64,000 nucleotides of DNA from Paraburkholderia caffeinitolerans. Lineage in GTDB: Bacteria; Pseudomonadota; Gammaproteobacteria; Burkholderiales; Burkholderiaceae. The notes under the pieces were generated by a model. The model saw nothing but the letters and a program-made list of their open reading frames with translations. It made no database searches and was not told the origin of the DNA. Where the stretch lies: the NCBI RefSeq assembly GCF_902859945.1, contig NZ_CADIKL010000001.1, positions 248,001 through 312,000 on the forward strand, read 5' to 3'. Shown piece by piece: positions 1-8,320 of the stretch; position 1 is the first letter of the stretch, and every line of letters starts with the position of its first letter. Position numbers and translations under genes: made by a program.

Positions 1-2
1 TT

Positions 3-218
3 GACCACCGCGTGGGCGGCATCCAGGAATTCCAGATCGATTTGCGCACCGAGCCCCCGACGCTGCGGATCGTATCTGAGCCCTGGGCGAACCAGGATGA
101 TACGCTCGGCAAGCTTCGCGTATTCTGGGGCGAAGCTTTCAAGGTCGAATTCGTCGGCCACGATGGGCTGGTGCGGGTTGGCCAGCGCGCGAAATTCAGG
201 CATGTGGTGACTGGATGA
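3..218 (+). CDS. C-terminal fragment of a CapK / phenylacetate-CoA ligase-like adenylate-forming protein (partial)
   Basis: The frame is open from base 3 to the TGA at 216-218, giving 71 residues that continue off the left edge. The end contains a GHDGLVRVGQRAKFRHVV-type segment, which resembles the C-terminal subdomain of CapK/phenylacetate-CoA ligase-like adenylate-forming proteins often found in capsule and exopolysaccharide loci. The stop overlaps the next start as ATGA, so the two are translationally coupled and probably one operon. The family call rests on a short tail and the glycan context only. Substrate and activity cannot be told from this fragment. Confidence 0.45.
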   Translation, partial: DHRVGGIQEFQIDLRTEPPTLRIVSEPWANQDDTLGKLRVFWGEAFKVEFVGHDGLVRVGQRAKFRHVVTG

Positions 219-1780
219 TCGGAGTACTTTTCCCGTTTGGTGCTCGCCAACAGGGCGAACTGGTGACGGCGGCACTTGGCCGCAGCGTCACGCGTCATCA
301 GGTTCGCGAGATTTCGCGCGCCCATCTGGCGAGCGTCGATACCCTCGTTGTCGTGGATCTGCCCGATAGCTGGGGCACCGAGGTTGTGATGTGGCTGCGC
401 GCGGCGCCGCGCAAGCTGGTCATTTTCGGTCACGTGCCGGCGCATCTCGTCGAACATTTGCGCTGGCAGCCGGACGCTTGGCCTGACACGCTCGCCGCTG
501 CGAGCCGTAGTGAGTCCACGCCGGCGCGCGCCTCGCGCGCGAGTGCGGCCACCGTCGTATACGGCGAGCGCGCCGTGCTGCTGGGGGCCACGGGTTGGCA
601 ACGTCCGTTCGAACGCTTCGACTTTACCGATGAGTGGAACAACCTCGGTTACGGTGCGATTCGCGCGGCCGAGCCGCTTTGGGGTCTCGCACACGCGCTC
701 GACACTGGCGCGGCGGAAGTCGCGCGTGTCGAAATCGATGGCCAGCGCGTGGCCTCGTACGCCGCGCTGACTGACATCGAGCAGGGCAGCGTGCTGTGGT
801 TCAATCGCGCGGTGGGTCCGCTGGACTCCTTCGAATGGCGCGCAGTCGAGCGTTTTCTTAGCGACCACCGCGCCAGCGATCTGCCGTGTCACCCGGTGCT
901 TACCGAGGTGCCTTGGGGCTTTGATGCCGCGATCACTTCGCGGCTCGACTGTGACGAGGACGTCGAATCTGCGCGTGCGCTCTGGGAAACGTATCAGGCG
1001 CAAAACGTACCGTTCACGCTCGCCGTGCACACGACGACTCTCGCCGACTCGCGCAATCATGCGATCCTGGTCGAACTGCTGGAAGCCGGCGGCGCCGTGC
1101 TTTCCCATACCGCGACGCACGCACCCAACTGGGGCGGGAGCTATGAGGCCGCGCAGCAGGAGGGCCTGCAATCGGCTGCTTTGCTCCGCGAAGTGACGGG
1201 TGCGCCGGTGCGCTACGCCGTTTCGCCGTTCCATCAGTCGCCGCCATATGCCCTGCAGGGGCTCGCGGATGCGGGCTACGCAGGTTGTGTCGGCGGAATC
1301 ATCCGCAATGATCCGGAGTTCGTACTTGCGCGCGGCGGCGCGCTGGCCGGCATGGCAGAAGGCTTCGTCGGCCATACGCAGCAGTGCATGTTGCATGGCG
1401 ACTGCCTGCTAGCCGACGGCGACCCGCTCGCGATCTTCAAGGAAGCATTCGATCGCGCGTACGAGACGGACACCCTGTTCGGCTATCTCGATCATCCGTT
1501 CTCGCCGCGCTACGCCTACGGCTGGCCCGACGAGCAAACGCGTATCGATGCCCACCGCGAGCTGATCGCGCACATTCGCCGCAAGGCAGCGAAGCCGCTG
1601 TTCCTGAACGAGGAGCAGGCGCTCGATTTTCTCGCGCTACGCGCTCAAGCGCGCATCCTAGACGATGACGGAGGCTTCCGTTGCGTTGTGCCGCGCGCGC
1701 AAACAAACGGTGCAATGCAGGTCACCGTGCAGTTCAAGGGCCAGGCCATGCCGCTCACGTCGGGAGCAATCCTTCGATGA
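215..1780 (+). CDS. Polysaccharide deacetylase-like (NodB-fold) protein
   Basis: 521 residues, starting at the ATG that overlaps the upstream stop. The C-terminal half has features of carbohydrate esterase family 4 folds: an acidic motif with D245 and D247 (SRLDCDEDVE) and an HTATH metal-binding motif with H298 and H302. These are followed by a pattern like PFHQSPPYALQGLADAGY, typical of the later barrel strands. The N-terminal ~230 residues match nothing I recognise and may be a flavodoxin-like or glutamine-amidotransferase-like accessory domain. No signal peptide is visible, so a cytoplasmic role on nucleotide- or lipid-linked sugars is possible. Metal-dependent deacetylation is inferred from the family. 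Confidence 0.65.
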   Translation: MIGVLFPFGARQQGELVTAALGRSVTRHQVREISRAHLASVDTLVVVDLPDSWGTEVVMWLRAAPRKLVIFGHVPAHLVEHLRWQPDAWPDTLAAASRSESTPARASRASAATVVYGERAVLLGATGWQRPFERFDFTDEWNNLGYGAIRAAEPLWGLAHALDTGAAEVARVEIDGQRVASYAALTDIEQGSVLWFNRAVGPLDSFEWRAVERFLSDHRASDLPCHPVLTEVPWGFDAAITSRLDCDEDVESARALWETYQAQNVPFTLAVHTTTLADSRNHAILVELLEAGGAVLSHTATHAPNWGGSYEAAQQEGLQSAALLREVTGAPVRYAVSPFHQSPPYALQGLADAGYAGCVGGIIRNDPEFVLARGGALAGMAEGFVGHTQQCMLHGDCLLADGDPLAIFKEAFDRAYETDTLFGYLDHPFSPRYAYGWPDEQTRIDAHRELIAHIRRKAAKPLFLNEEQALDFLALRAQARILDDDGGFRCVVPRAQTNGAMQVTVQFKGQAMPLTSGAILR

Positions 1781-2892
1781 GTGTGGCTATCGTGTTCGGG
1801 ACGCGTCCTGAGGTCATCAAGCTCGCCCCGGTTGTCGCACAACTGCGCGGCCGCACGGACGTGCGCGTGATCAGCACCGGCCAGCATCGGGAGATGCTCG
1901 CGCAGGCACTGAACTCGTTCGATCTGATACCCGACCTTGATCTGGATTGCATGCGCGCGGGGCAGTCCCTTAACGAATTGTCGGCGCGTCTGATCAACGG
2001 TCTCGATGCGTGCTTCGCTAGCGAGCGCCCGGACTGGGTGGTCGTGCAAGGCGACACGACGACCGCGTTCTGTGCCGCGCTGAGCGCATTTCACCGCGGC
2101 ATTCCCGTCGCACACGTCGAGGCGGGCCTGCGCACCGGCAATCTGGCAAGCCCGTTTCCGGAAGAGGCCAACCGCAGCATGATCGGGCGAATTGCTACGC
2201 GCAGTTTTGCGCCGACCTCTGCGGCACGGCAGCACCTGCTAAGCGAACACTTGCCGGCCGAGTCGATCGTCGTAACGGGTAACACCGTCGTCGACGCCAT
2301 CGAACACATGCGCAACAGCTGGATGCACGCCGATCTGCCAGTCGCGCGCCGCTTTGACGGTGATGTGCGCCGGATTCTCGTGACCTGCCACCGCCGCGAG
2401 AATTTTGGTGGCGTGATGGTCGAGATCTGCGCGGCGCTGCGACGTCTGTGTACGGCATATCGCGACTACGAATGGATTTTCCCGGTTCATTTGAATCCGG
2501 CTGTCCGCGAGCCCGTAATGGGCGAACTGCAGGATGTCTCGAATCTGCGGCTCATCGAGCCGGTCGACTATGCAAGCAGCCTCTATCTAATCAGCCGAAG
2601 CACACTGGTCGTTACCGATTCGGGCGGCATTCAGGAAGAGGCACCATCATTCGGAGTGCCAACTGTCGTAATGCGTAACCATACCGAGCGGCGCGAAGGC
2701 GTCGACGCCGGGTTCTCGACGCTTGCCGGACAGACTGCACAAGGGATCGAGTCCGCGGTACGCGAATGGCTTGACGAGCCGGGGCGTCTCGCAAGCCTGC
2801 GCGCGCGCCCAAATCCGTATGGAGACGGCCGGGCGGCCGCGCGCATTGCCGGCGAATTGCTGGGCGCGCCGCTGGAGAACTTCGATGGTTGA
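1777..2892 (+). CDS. wecB: UDP-N-acetylglucosamine 2-epimerase (non-hydrolysing)
   Basis: 371 residues from the ATG at 1777, which overlaps the upstream stop as ATGA; the longer in-frame extension lies inside the deacetylase gene and is rejected. The family signatures are present in order: GTRPEVIK near the N-terminus, HVEAGLRTGN, FPEEANR, TCHRRENFG, PVHLNP and VTDSGGIQEEAPSFGVPT. The enzyme interconverts UDP-GlcNAc and UDP-ManNAc in the cytoplasm, so ManNAc or a derivative is probably a building block of this polysaccharide. Length is normal for WecB. The start of the next gene overlaps its end by 8 bases. Confidence 0.92.
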   Translation: MSVAIVFGTRPEVIKLAPVVAQLRGRTDVRVISTGQHREMLAQALNSFDLIPDLDLDCMRAGQSLNELSARLINGLDACFASERPDWVVVQGDTTTAFCAALSAFHRGIPVAHVEAGLRTGNLASPFPEEANRSMIGRIATRSFAPTSAARQHLLSEHLPAESIVVTGNTVVDAIEHMRNSWMHADLPVARRFDGDVRRILVTCHRRENFGGVMVEICAALRRLCTAYRDYEWIFPVHLNPAVREPVMGELQDVSNLRLIEPVDYASSLYLISRSTLVVTDSGGIQEEAPSFGVPTVVMRNHTERREGVDAGFSTLAGQTAQGIESAVREWLDEPGRLASLRARPNPYGDGRAAARIAGELLGAPLENFDG

Positions 2893-4096
2893 TACCCGCA
2901 TGCCGGACAGCACGGGCGATTGCATTCTCTTTTCGACCGCCGACTGGGACGAACCTTATTGGACTAACAAGCAGCATACGGCGGTCGAACTGGCGAGGCG
3001 CGGTTGGCGCGTGCTGTATGTCGAGAGCGTCGGGATTCGCTCGCCGCGCGTGGCAAGCCGGCGCGACTGGAAGCGGCTGTGGCGCCGACTGCGGCGCGGC
3101 GTCCAGTCCGTGCTGTTCGGCGCACCCGCGCGCGCGCAGAACATCTGCGTGCTTTCGCCGCTGACGTTTCCGGCGCGCCACCACTGGCCGTTCGTACGGG
3201 AATTCAACCGGTCGCTGCTGCGCTGGACCGTGAGGCGCAGCGCGCAAGCGCTCGGCTTCAGGAAGCCTGTGGTCTGGACCTATCATCCGTTTCTGCTGGA
3301 TGCGATCGCCACGTTCGAGCGCGGTCCGCTCGTCTACCATTGCGTGGACGATCTGAGAGAGATCCCGGGTGTGGACGTCGCCGCGTTCAACACGGCCGAA
3401 GAACGTTTGCTTGGGGAGGCGAATGCGGTTTTCACGACCGCGCAGTCGCTCAAGGAGCGCTGTGGCCGCCTGAATGCGAATACGCATTACTTCTCGAACG
3501 TAGTGGATGCCGCGCACTTCGGCGAGGCGTTGCAGCAGGGCGACTTACCGCCCGAACTGGCGCGAATTCCGGAGCCGCGCATCGTCTATCACGGTGTGCT
3601 TTCCGATTTCAAGGTCGATTTGTCGCTGTTGATGAATGTTGCGAAGATGCGGCCGGACTGGCATCTCGTCCTGATAGGGCAGGAGCGTGAGGGTCAGCAA
3701 AGCCCGCTCGTGGCGGAGCTCGCGAAGTTGCCCAACGTGCATATGCTGGGCTATCGCAGCTATGAACAATTGCCGTCGTATCTGCGCGGCATGCAGGTCG
3801 GGATGCTGCCCACTCTGCTGAATGACTACACGCGTTCGATGTTTCCAATGAAATACTACGAGTACCTGGCAGCCGGCTTGCCGGTTGTCTCGACACCGCT
3901 CGCCTTTACTGCCGACGTGACGCAAGGGCTGGAGATTGGGGGGTCCGCGCAAGAGTTCGCTGCGGCCATCGAGCGCCAGCTCTCGCGTGGCCGCCTGAGC
4001 GCTGACGAGGCCAACTGTTACGTTGGCGAAAACACTTGGGATGCGCGCACGGCAAAGATGCTGGAGTACATTCAATCACCGAGGCCTGCTTTATGA
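2885..4096 (+). CDS. Glycosyltransferase, GT4/GT1 superfamily
   Basis: 403 residues from ATG 2885. The N-terminus (ILFSTADWDEPYWTNKQH) and the middle HCVDDLREIPG segment are typical of GT-B enzymes of the TuaH-like type. The C-terminal domain carries MKYYEYLAAGLPVVSTPL, the usual nucleotide-sugar binding end of the GT4 fold. It overlaps wecB by 8 bases and the next gene by ATGA. It is predicted to add one sugar to the lipid-linked glycan at the inner face of the cytoplasmic membrane. Donor and acceptor are unknown. Confidence 0.8.
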   Translation: MVDTRMPDSTGDCILFSTADWDEPYWTNKQHTAVELARRGWRVLYVESVGIRSPRVASRRDWKRLWRRLRRGVQSVLFGAPARAQNICVLSPLTFPARHHWPFVREFNRSLLRWTVRRSAQALGFRKPVVWTYHPFLLDAIATFERGPLVYHCVDDLREIPGVDVAAFNTAEERLLGEANAVFTTAQSLKERCGRLNANTHYFSNVVDAAHFGEALQQGDLPPELARIPEPRIVYHGVLSDFKVDLSLLMNVAKMRPDWHLVLIGQEREGQQSPLVAELAKLPNVHMLGYRSYEQLPSYLRGMQVGMLPTLLNDYTRSMFPMKYYEYLAAGLPVVSTPLAFTADVTQGLEIGGSAQEFAAAIERQLSRGRLSADEANCYVGENTWDARTAKMLEYIQSPRPAL

Positions 4097-5058
4097 AGGT
4101 GCTGTTCTCAACTTACCCGATGGCTTTCCACACGCCTGGAGGCGGGGAAGTCCAATTGCTTGCTTACCGCAAGCACTTGCCTCTGCACAATGTGGAGGTC
4201 ACGCTATTCGACCAGTGGGAACCTCGCTTTCTCGAGTACGATGTCGTGCACTTCTTTTCGTGCATCAGCGGCTCGGCGCATTTTTGCCATTTCGTCAAAC
4301 GACTGGGGCTGCCGCTCGTGGTGTCCGCGAGTCTGTGGATCACTGAAGCGACGCGGCATCTCTATCCTATCGACGAAATCCGCTATCAGCTCGATCTCGC
4401 GGACCGCGTGGTAACGAATTCGAATATCGAAAGCGACACGCTGGCGCGCGTGCTGGATTTGCCGCGTGAGAAGTTCTCGACAGTCTACAACGGTATCGAC
4501 GAGTTCTTTCTGAAGCCCGGCCATCCCACGGCATTTCGCGAGCAGCATGGCCTGCAACAGCGCTTCGTGCTGAACGTCGGCAATATCGAGCCGAGAAAGA
4601 ATCAACTTAGTCTGGTTCGCGCGATGAAGGCACACCCGGACGTCAAGCTTGTCCTGATCGGGCAGCAGCGCGATCCCGAATATTCGCAGGCCGTCCTGCG
4701 AGAGGGCGGCGATCAGGTCATGTATCTCGGCCCGATGCCGCATGACGATTTGCTGCTTTCGGCATATGCCAGCTGCGATCTGTTCTGCTTGCCAAGCACG
4801 CTAGAAACGCCGGGACTCGCGGCGCTGGAAGCAGCAGCGCAACGCGCGCCCCTGTTGATCACGAGCGAGGGTTCATGTGAGGAATACTTCGGCGGCCATG
4901 CGCGCTACGTGCCGCCGGGAGACGACGCTGTGCTTGCCGCCGCGCTGGGCGAGGCGCTCGCGGTGAGCGAGCCCGGCGCAGGAAGCTTCAATTCAGCGGA
5001 TTTCACGTGGGCGAGGACCACGGCTGAGTTGCGCGACGTGTATCGCGAACTGGCTTGA
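4093..5058 (+). CDS. Glycosyltransferase, GT4 family
   Basis: 321 residues from ATG 4093, overlapping the upstream stop as ATGA. GT-B features: N-terminal TYPMAFHTPGGGEVQLLAY (glycine loop), middle NVGNIEPRKNQ at the start of the C-terminal Rossmann domain, and LPSTLETPGLAALEAAAQRAP, the E-x7-E type region. The opening segment and the 'EYDVVHFF' stretch are similar to the gene at 13807, suggesting a paralogous pair. No membrane segments. Sugar specificity cannot be assigned. Confidence 0.85.
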   Translation: MKVLFSTYPMAFHTPGGGEVQLLAYRKHLPLHNVEVTLFDQWEPRFLEYDVVHFFSCISGSAHFCHFVKRLGLPLVVSASLWITEATRHLYPIDEIRYQLDLADRVVTNSNIESDTLARVLDLPREKFSTVYNGIDEFFLKPGHPTAFREQHGLQQRFVLNVGNIEPRKNQLSLVRAMKAHPDVKLVLIGQQRDPEYSQAVLREGGDQVMYLGPMPHDDLLLSAYASCDLFCLPSTLETPGLAALEAAAQRAPLLITSEGSCEEYFGGHARYVPPGDDAVLAAALGEALAVSEPGAGSFNSADFTWARTTAELRDVYRELA

Positions 5059-5130
5059 CGGGCGATCTGGAAACGATTGCGCGCGCGGGGGAGTCTCGCG
5101 CCAAGCACATCTCCTAATTCAGGCATTGAT

Positions 5131-6390
5131 ATGAAACCTGGTTTTCTCAAACAAGCGACTGGTCAGCGGGCGAAGCATCATCTCATGATGGTGACGCACG
5201 TTCTGCCGTATCCCCCTGCCGCAGGCAACGAGATCCGCATCTACAAGATGCTGCGCTGGCTGCGCAAGCAGGGCTACGGTATGACGCTCGTGCTCAAGCC
5301 GCTCGGCGACGAAGAGGTACCCAACGAATGTGTGGCCGGACTTCGTGACGTGGTCGACAATCTCTACATCTTCGACAACCGTGTCATTCCTCGGCCTGCT
5401 GGCGCGAGCGCGCGCACGGCTGCCCAGATCGACTCGGATCTTGAGGACGCGCGGCTCACTGAACTCCAGGACGGGTTCTGCCCGGCATGGTTCGTCGATG
5501 AGGTGGCGGCGATCGCGGCTGCGGTGCGTCCCGATGTGGTGATCGCGCAATATGTCTTCATGAGCCGCCTTCTCACCTTGCCGGAGTGTGCGGATGCGCT
5601 GCGCGTGATTGACGCGCACGATCTCTTCTGCCGCAAGCAGGCGACGGTCGAGCAATACGGCATCAAAGACTATGGCTTGAGTCTCACTGACGAGCAGGAG
5701 CGCAAGCTCTTGCTGCGCGCCGATGCAATTCTGGCGATCCAGCGTGTCGAACAGGACGAACTCGCGGCCCTCGTGCCTGAGCGCGAGGCGCTCTTGACGA
5801 GCTTCGATCTGGAAGTCCATCATGCGGACCCCGCACGGATGGTGCCCGCTCGCGTTCTGATCGTGGCTTCAGGCAACGAGTTTAACGTTCGCGGCACGCA
5901 GGACTTCCTCAGCTATACGTGGCCGCTCATCAAGGCCAGCAATCCCGATGCGCATCTGCATGTGATCGGCCGGGTGTGCAGCGAAGTATGGTGTGATGAT
6001 CCCTCGGTGTCGCTGCTCGGCTTCGTCGAGAGCCTGGAGCGCGAGTACGAGGAGGCACAGGTGGTTGTCAATCCGTGCCGAGTCGGTACCGGCCTGAAGA
6101 TAAAGACCATCGAGGCGCTCGCATGGGGCAAGGCTCATGTTGCCTGGCCCTCTGCGGCCGACGGCCTGCGCGAATTGGCCGACGTGCCGGTGCTGATCGC
6201 GACGAATGTTGTGGATTTCGCGAGTGCGATCTGTTCGATCCTCGACGACAATGCGCGGCGCGAGTCGCTGCAGCGGACTGCCCATGCCTTCATCGGGGAG
6301 TACTTCGAAGCCAGCAACGTCTACCGGTCGTTCACGGGGGCGATCGACAATTGCCGGATACTTGAAACGGAAGAAGCGCATGTTGAATAA
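5131..6390 (+). CDS. Glycosyltransferase, GT4-like
   Basis: 419 residues. The ATG at 5131 (MKPGFLKQ) is preferred because the earlier in-frame start has no ribosome site and weak residue composition. The N-terminal domain begins with THVLPYPPAAGNEIRIYKML, a common GT-B donor-site opening. The C-terminal domain holds HVIGRV, VNPCRVGTGLKIKTIEALAWGK and a final helix typical of the family. It lies 72 bases after the previous gene, the first small gap in the operon, and its end overlaps the next start by 11 bases. The sugar transferred is unknown. Confidence 0.8.
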   Translation: MKPGFLKQATGQRAKHHLMMVTHVLPYPPAAGNEIRIYKMLRWLRKQGYGMTLVLKPLGDEEVPNECVAGLRDVVDNLYIFDNRVIPRPAGASARTAAQIDSDLEDARLTELQDGFCPAWFVDEVAAIAAAVRPDVVIAQYVFMSRLLTLPECADALRVIDAHDLFCRKQATVEQYGIKDYGLSLTDEQERKLLLRADAILAIQRVEQDELAALVPEREALLTSFDLEVHHADPARMVPARVLIVASGNEFNVRGTQDFLSYTWPLIKASNPDAHLHVIGRVCSEVWCDDPSVSLLGFVESLEREYEEAQVVVNPCRVGTGLKIKTIEALAWGKAHVAWPSAADGLRELADVPVLIATNVVDFASAICSILDDNARRESLQRTAHAFIGEYFEASNVYRSFTGAIDNCRILETEEAHVE

Positions 6391-8320
6391 CGAGTTTGCC
6401 GTCGTGTTTACGCCTGACGAGGGCCGTTTGCCGCAGTCGGCGCAACTCAAGCGCCTCGCTGGGAGCGCATCGAGAGTCCTCGTCTTTGTTGCATCCGCAG
6501 CGGATGCGCAGACGCTTCGGGATCTTGATGCTTCGCGTGTCGAAATCGTGGCCGTCGAAGACGGGGGGGGCTGGATCGGTGCGCTGAATCGCGCGTTGTA
6601 TCCGCTGGTTCGGAGCCACACCGATATCCTTTTCGTCGCACCGCAATACGAGTTCGACGAAGCGGCGGTGGTCGCGCTGCGCGATGCAATGCGTGCCGAT
6701 CCGCTGTACGGGTTCGCCTTGCCGCGCACCAATACGGGCGGTTCGGCTTCCGTGCCGCGTATGCCTGGCGATGAGCCGGTGAGCAGCGCACGCGATTTTG
6801 ACGCGTTTCTTGAGCATTTGCCTGAGTATGCCGGCGGCGGCATCGTGCATGCCGCGCCAGTGCTTGTGCGGGCGAGTGTGCTCGATACATTCGGACGCCT
6901 GGAAGGCGAATCGTTCGACCTCTCCGATGCGCTGGCGCGGCTCTTCATCCGTGCGAACCGGCGCGGCCATAGTGCGGTGGTCAGCCATCGCGCGCTGTTT
7001 TTCGCGCCGGAGAGCCGCGCGTATGAGGGCCCGGCCGCGGCGCCTGTCATCGCACGTGCAAGCGATCTGTACCGTGCGATAGAGCGCCGCGCGGCCTTGC
7101 CGGATCAGGTGATCGAGAAGCTGCTGTGGTACCGCCTCAAGCCGAAGGCGCTGCGGTACGTGCTCTTCGATATTCGCAATCTGGCACCGGGGTTCAACGG
7201 AACCGCCCAGCACATTCTCTCGCTCATTCCACCCTTGCTCGAGCTTGCCGGGATGTTTGGCATTGCTCCGTCGTTCTGGGTTGCGCAAAAGTCCGCGGAG
7301 TTCCATGGCCTCGACCAGGCCATGCGCGAGCGGCTCATCTACGAACTGCCCGACGGCTCGATATTCGATGCCTGCATTCGGTTATCGCAGCCGTGGAGCT
7401 TCAGTGAGTTGCGTGATCAGGCCCGGCTTGCGCTCGTCAACATGTACCTGATCATGGATGCGATCGCCTGGGATTGCCACTACATCCGCATGCCGCATAT
7501 CGACGGCGTGTGGCGTACCGCAGCGGCTACTGCGGATGGCTTTGTCTATAACAGCGGCTACACGCAGCGCGCGTTTGCGCAACGTTTCCCGCAGGCCGCC
7601 AGCGTGCCGTCCGCGGTGTCATGGTGCTCGCTCGATCCGGCGGAGTATTTCGTCGCCGAGTCGGGCGAGCAGTCGCAGCCCGCACAAGCGCCGTACGTGC
7701 TGATCGTCGGCAACCACTATTACCACAAGGGCTTGTACGAAGTGGTGCACGTCCTCGCGGCGAGCTTCCCGGAAACGCGCTTCAAGGTGCTGGGCGAAAT
7801 CGGCGAGCAATACCCGAATGTCGAGCAGCATCCCTCAGGCATGCTCTCTCATGAAGACGTCGACAGGCTCTTTCGCGACTGTGCATGCCTCGTGTTCCCA
7901 TCGCATTACGAAGGCTTCGGGCTGCCCATCCTCAAAGCACTCGCATTCGGCAAGCAGATCATCGCACGTAGCAGTACGCTGTTGGACGAGATCGGCGCGC
8001 GTGTGAGCCCAGTCGAGGGCATTGTTCCGTTCGAGACGCGAAGCGAGTTGCTGAATGCAGTTGCTCAGGTGCTGGGCGACGCCGCACGCTTGACGGCACG
8101 CCGTACGCAGCCGCTCGCCCCGGCGCAGCCCTATGGATGGCGGGCCGCTGCGCAGGACATCCTGACGCTCGCGAGCCGCCTGATCGACGACGTGGCGACA
8201 GAGCGTTGCCTCGATCGTCTCGAGTTCTTTTATCGTAGCGAGCAGTTCGATGTCGAGCGCGTAGGCTGGACCAACGCAGACCAGAACAAGATCATCTTCG
8301 AAGTGGAGCTGGAAGAATGA
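6380..8320 (+). CDS. Large glycosyltransferase with N-terminal GT-A-like region and C-terminal GT4 domain
   Basis: 646 residues from ATG 6380, 11 bases inside the previous gene. Residues 1 to ~210 read like a reduced GT2/GT-A fold (ILFVAPQYEFDEAAVVALRDA, ALPRTN). From about residue 250 onward comes a GT4 domain with DIRNLAPGFNGTAQHIL, VGNHYYHKGLYEVV, LVFPSHYEGFGLPILKALAFGK and E-x7-E residues. It may therefore be a two-domain transferase. The GT4 domain looks complete, whereas the N-terminal part lacks an obvious DXD. The next gene starts on its stop codon (ATGA). Confidence 0.75.
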   Translation: MLNNEFAVVFTPDEGRLPQSAQLKRLAGSASRVLVFVASAADAQTLRDLDASRVEIVAVEDGGGWIGALNRALYPLVRSHTDILFVAPQYEFDEAAVVALRDAMRADPLYGFALPRTNTGGSASVPRMPGDEPVSSARDFDAFLEHLPEYAGGGIVHAAPVLVRASVLDTFGRLEGESFDLSDALARLFIRANRRGHSAVVSHRALFFAPESRAYEGPAAAPVIARASDLYRAIERRAALPDQVIEKLLWYRLKPKALRYVLFDIRNLAPGFNGTAQHILSLIPPLLELAGMFGIAPSFWVAQKSAEFHGLDQAMRERLIYELPDGSIFDACIRLSQPWSFSELRDQARLALVNMYLIMDAIAWDCHYIRMPHIDGVWRTAAATADGFVYNSGYTQRAFAQRFPQAASVPSAVSWCSLDPAEYFVAESGEQSQPAQAPYVLIVGNHYYHKGLYEVVHVLAASFPETRFKVLGEIGEQYPNVEQHPSGMLSHEDVDRLFRDCACLVFPSHYEGFGLPILKALAFGKQIIARSSTLLDEIGARVSPVEGIVPFETRSELLNAVAQVLGDAARLTARRTQPLAPAQPYGWRAAAQDILTLASRLIDDVATERCLDRLEFFYRSEQFDVERVGWTNADQNKIIFEVELEE

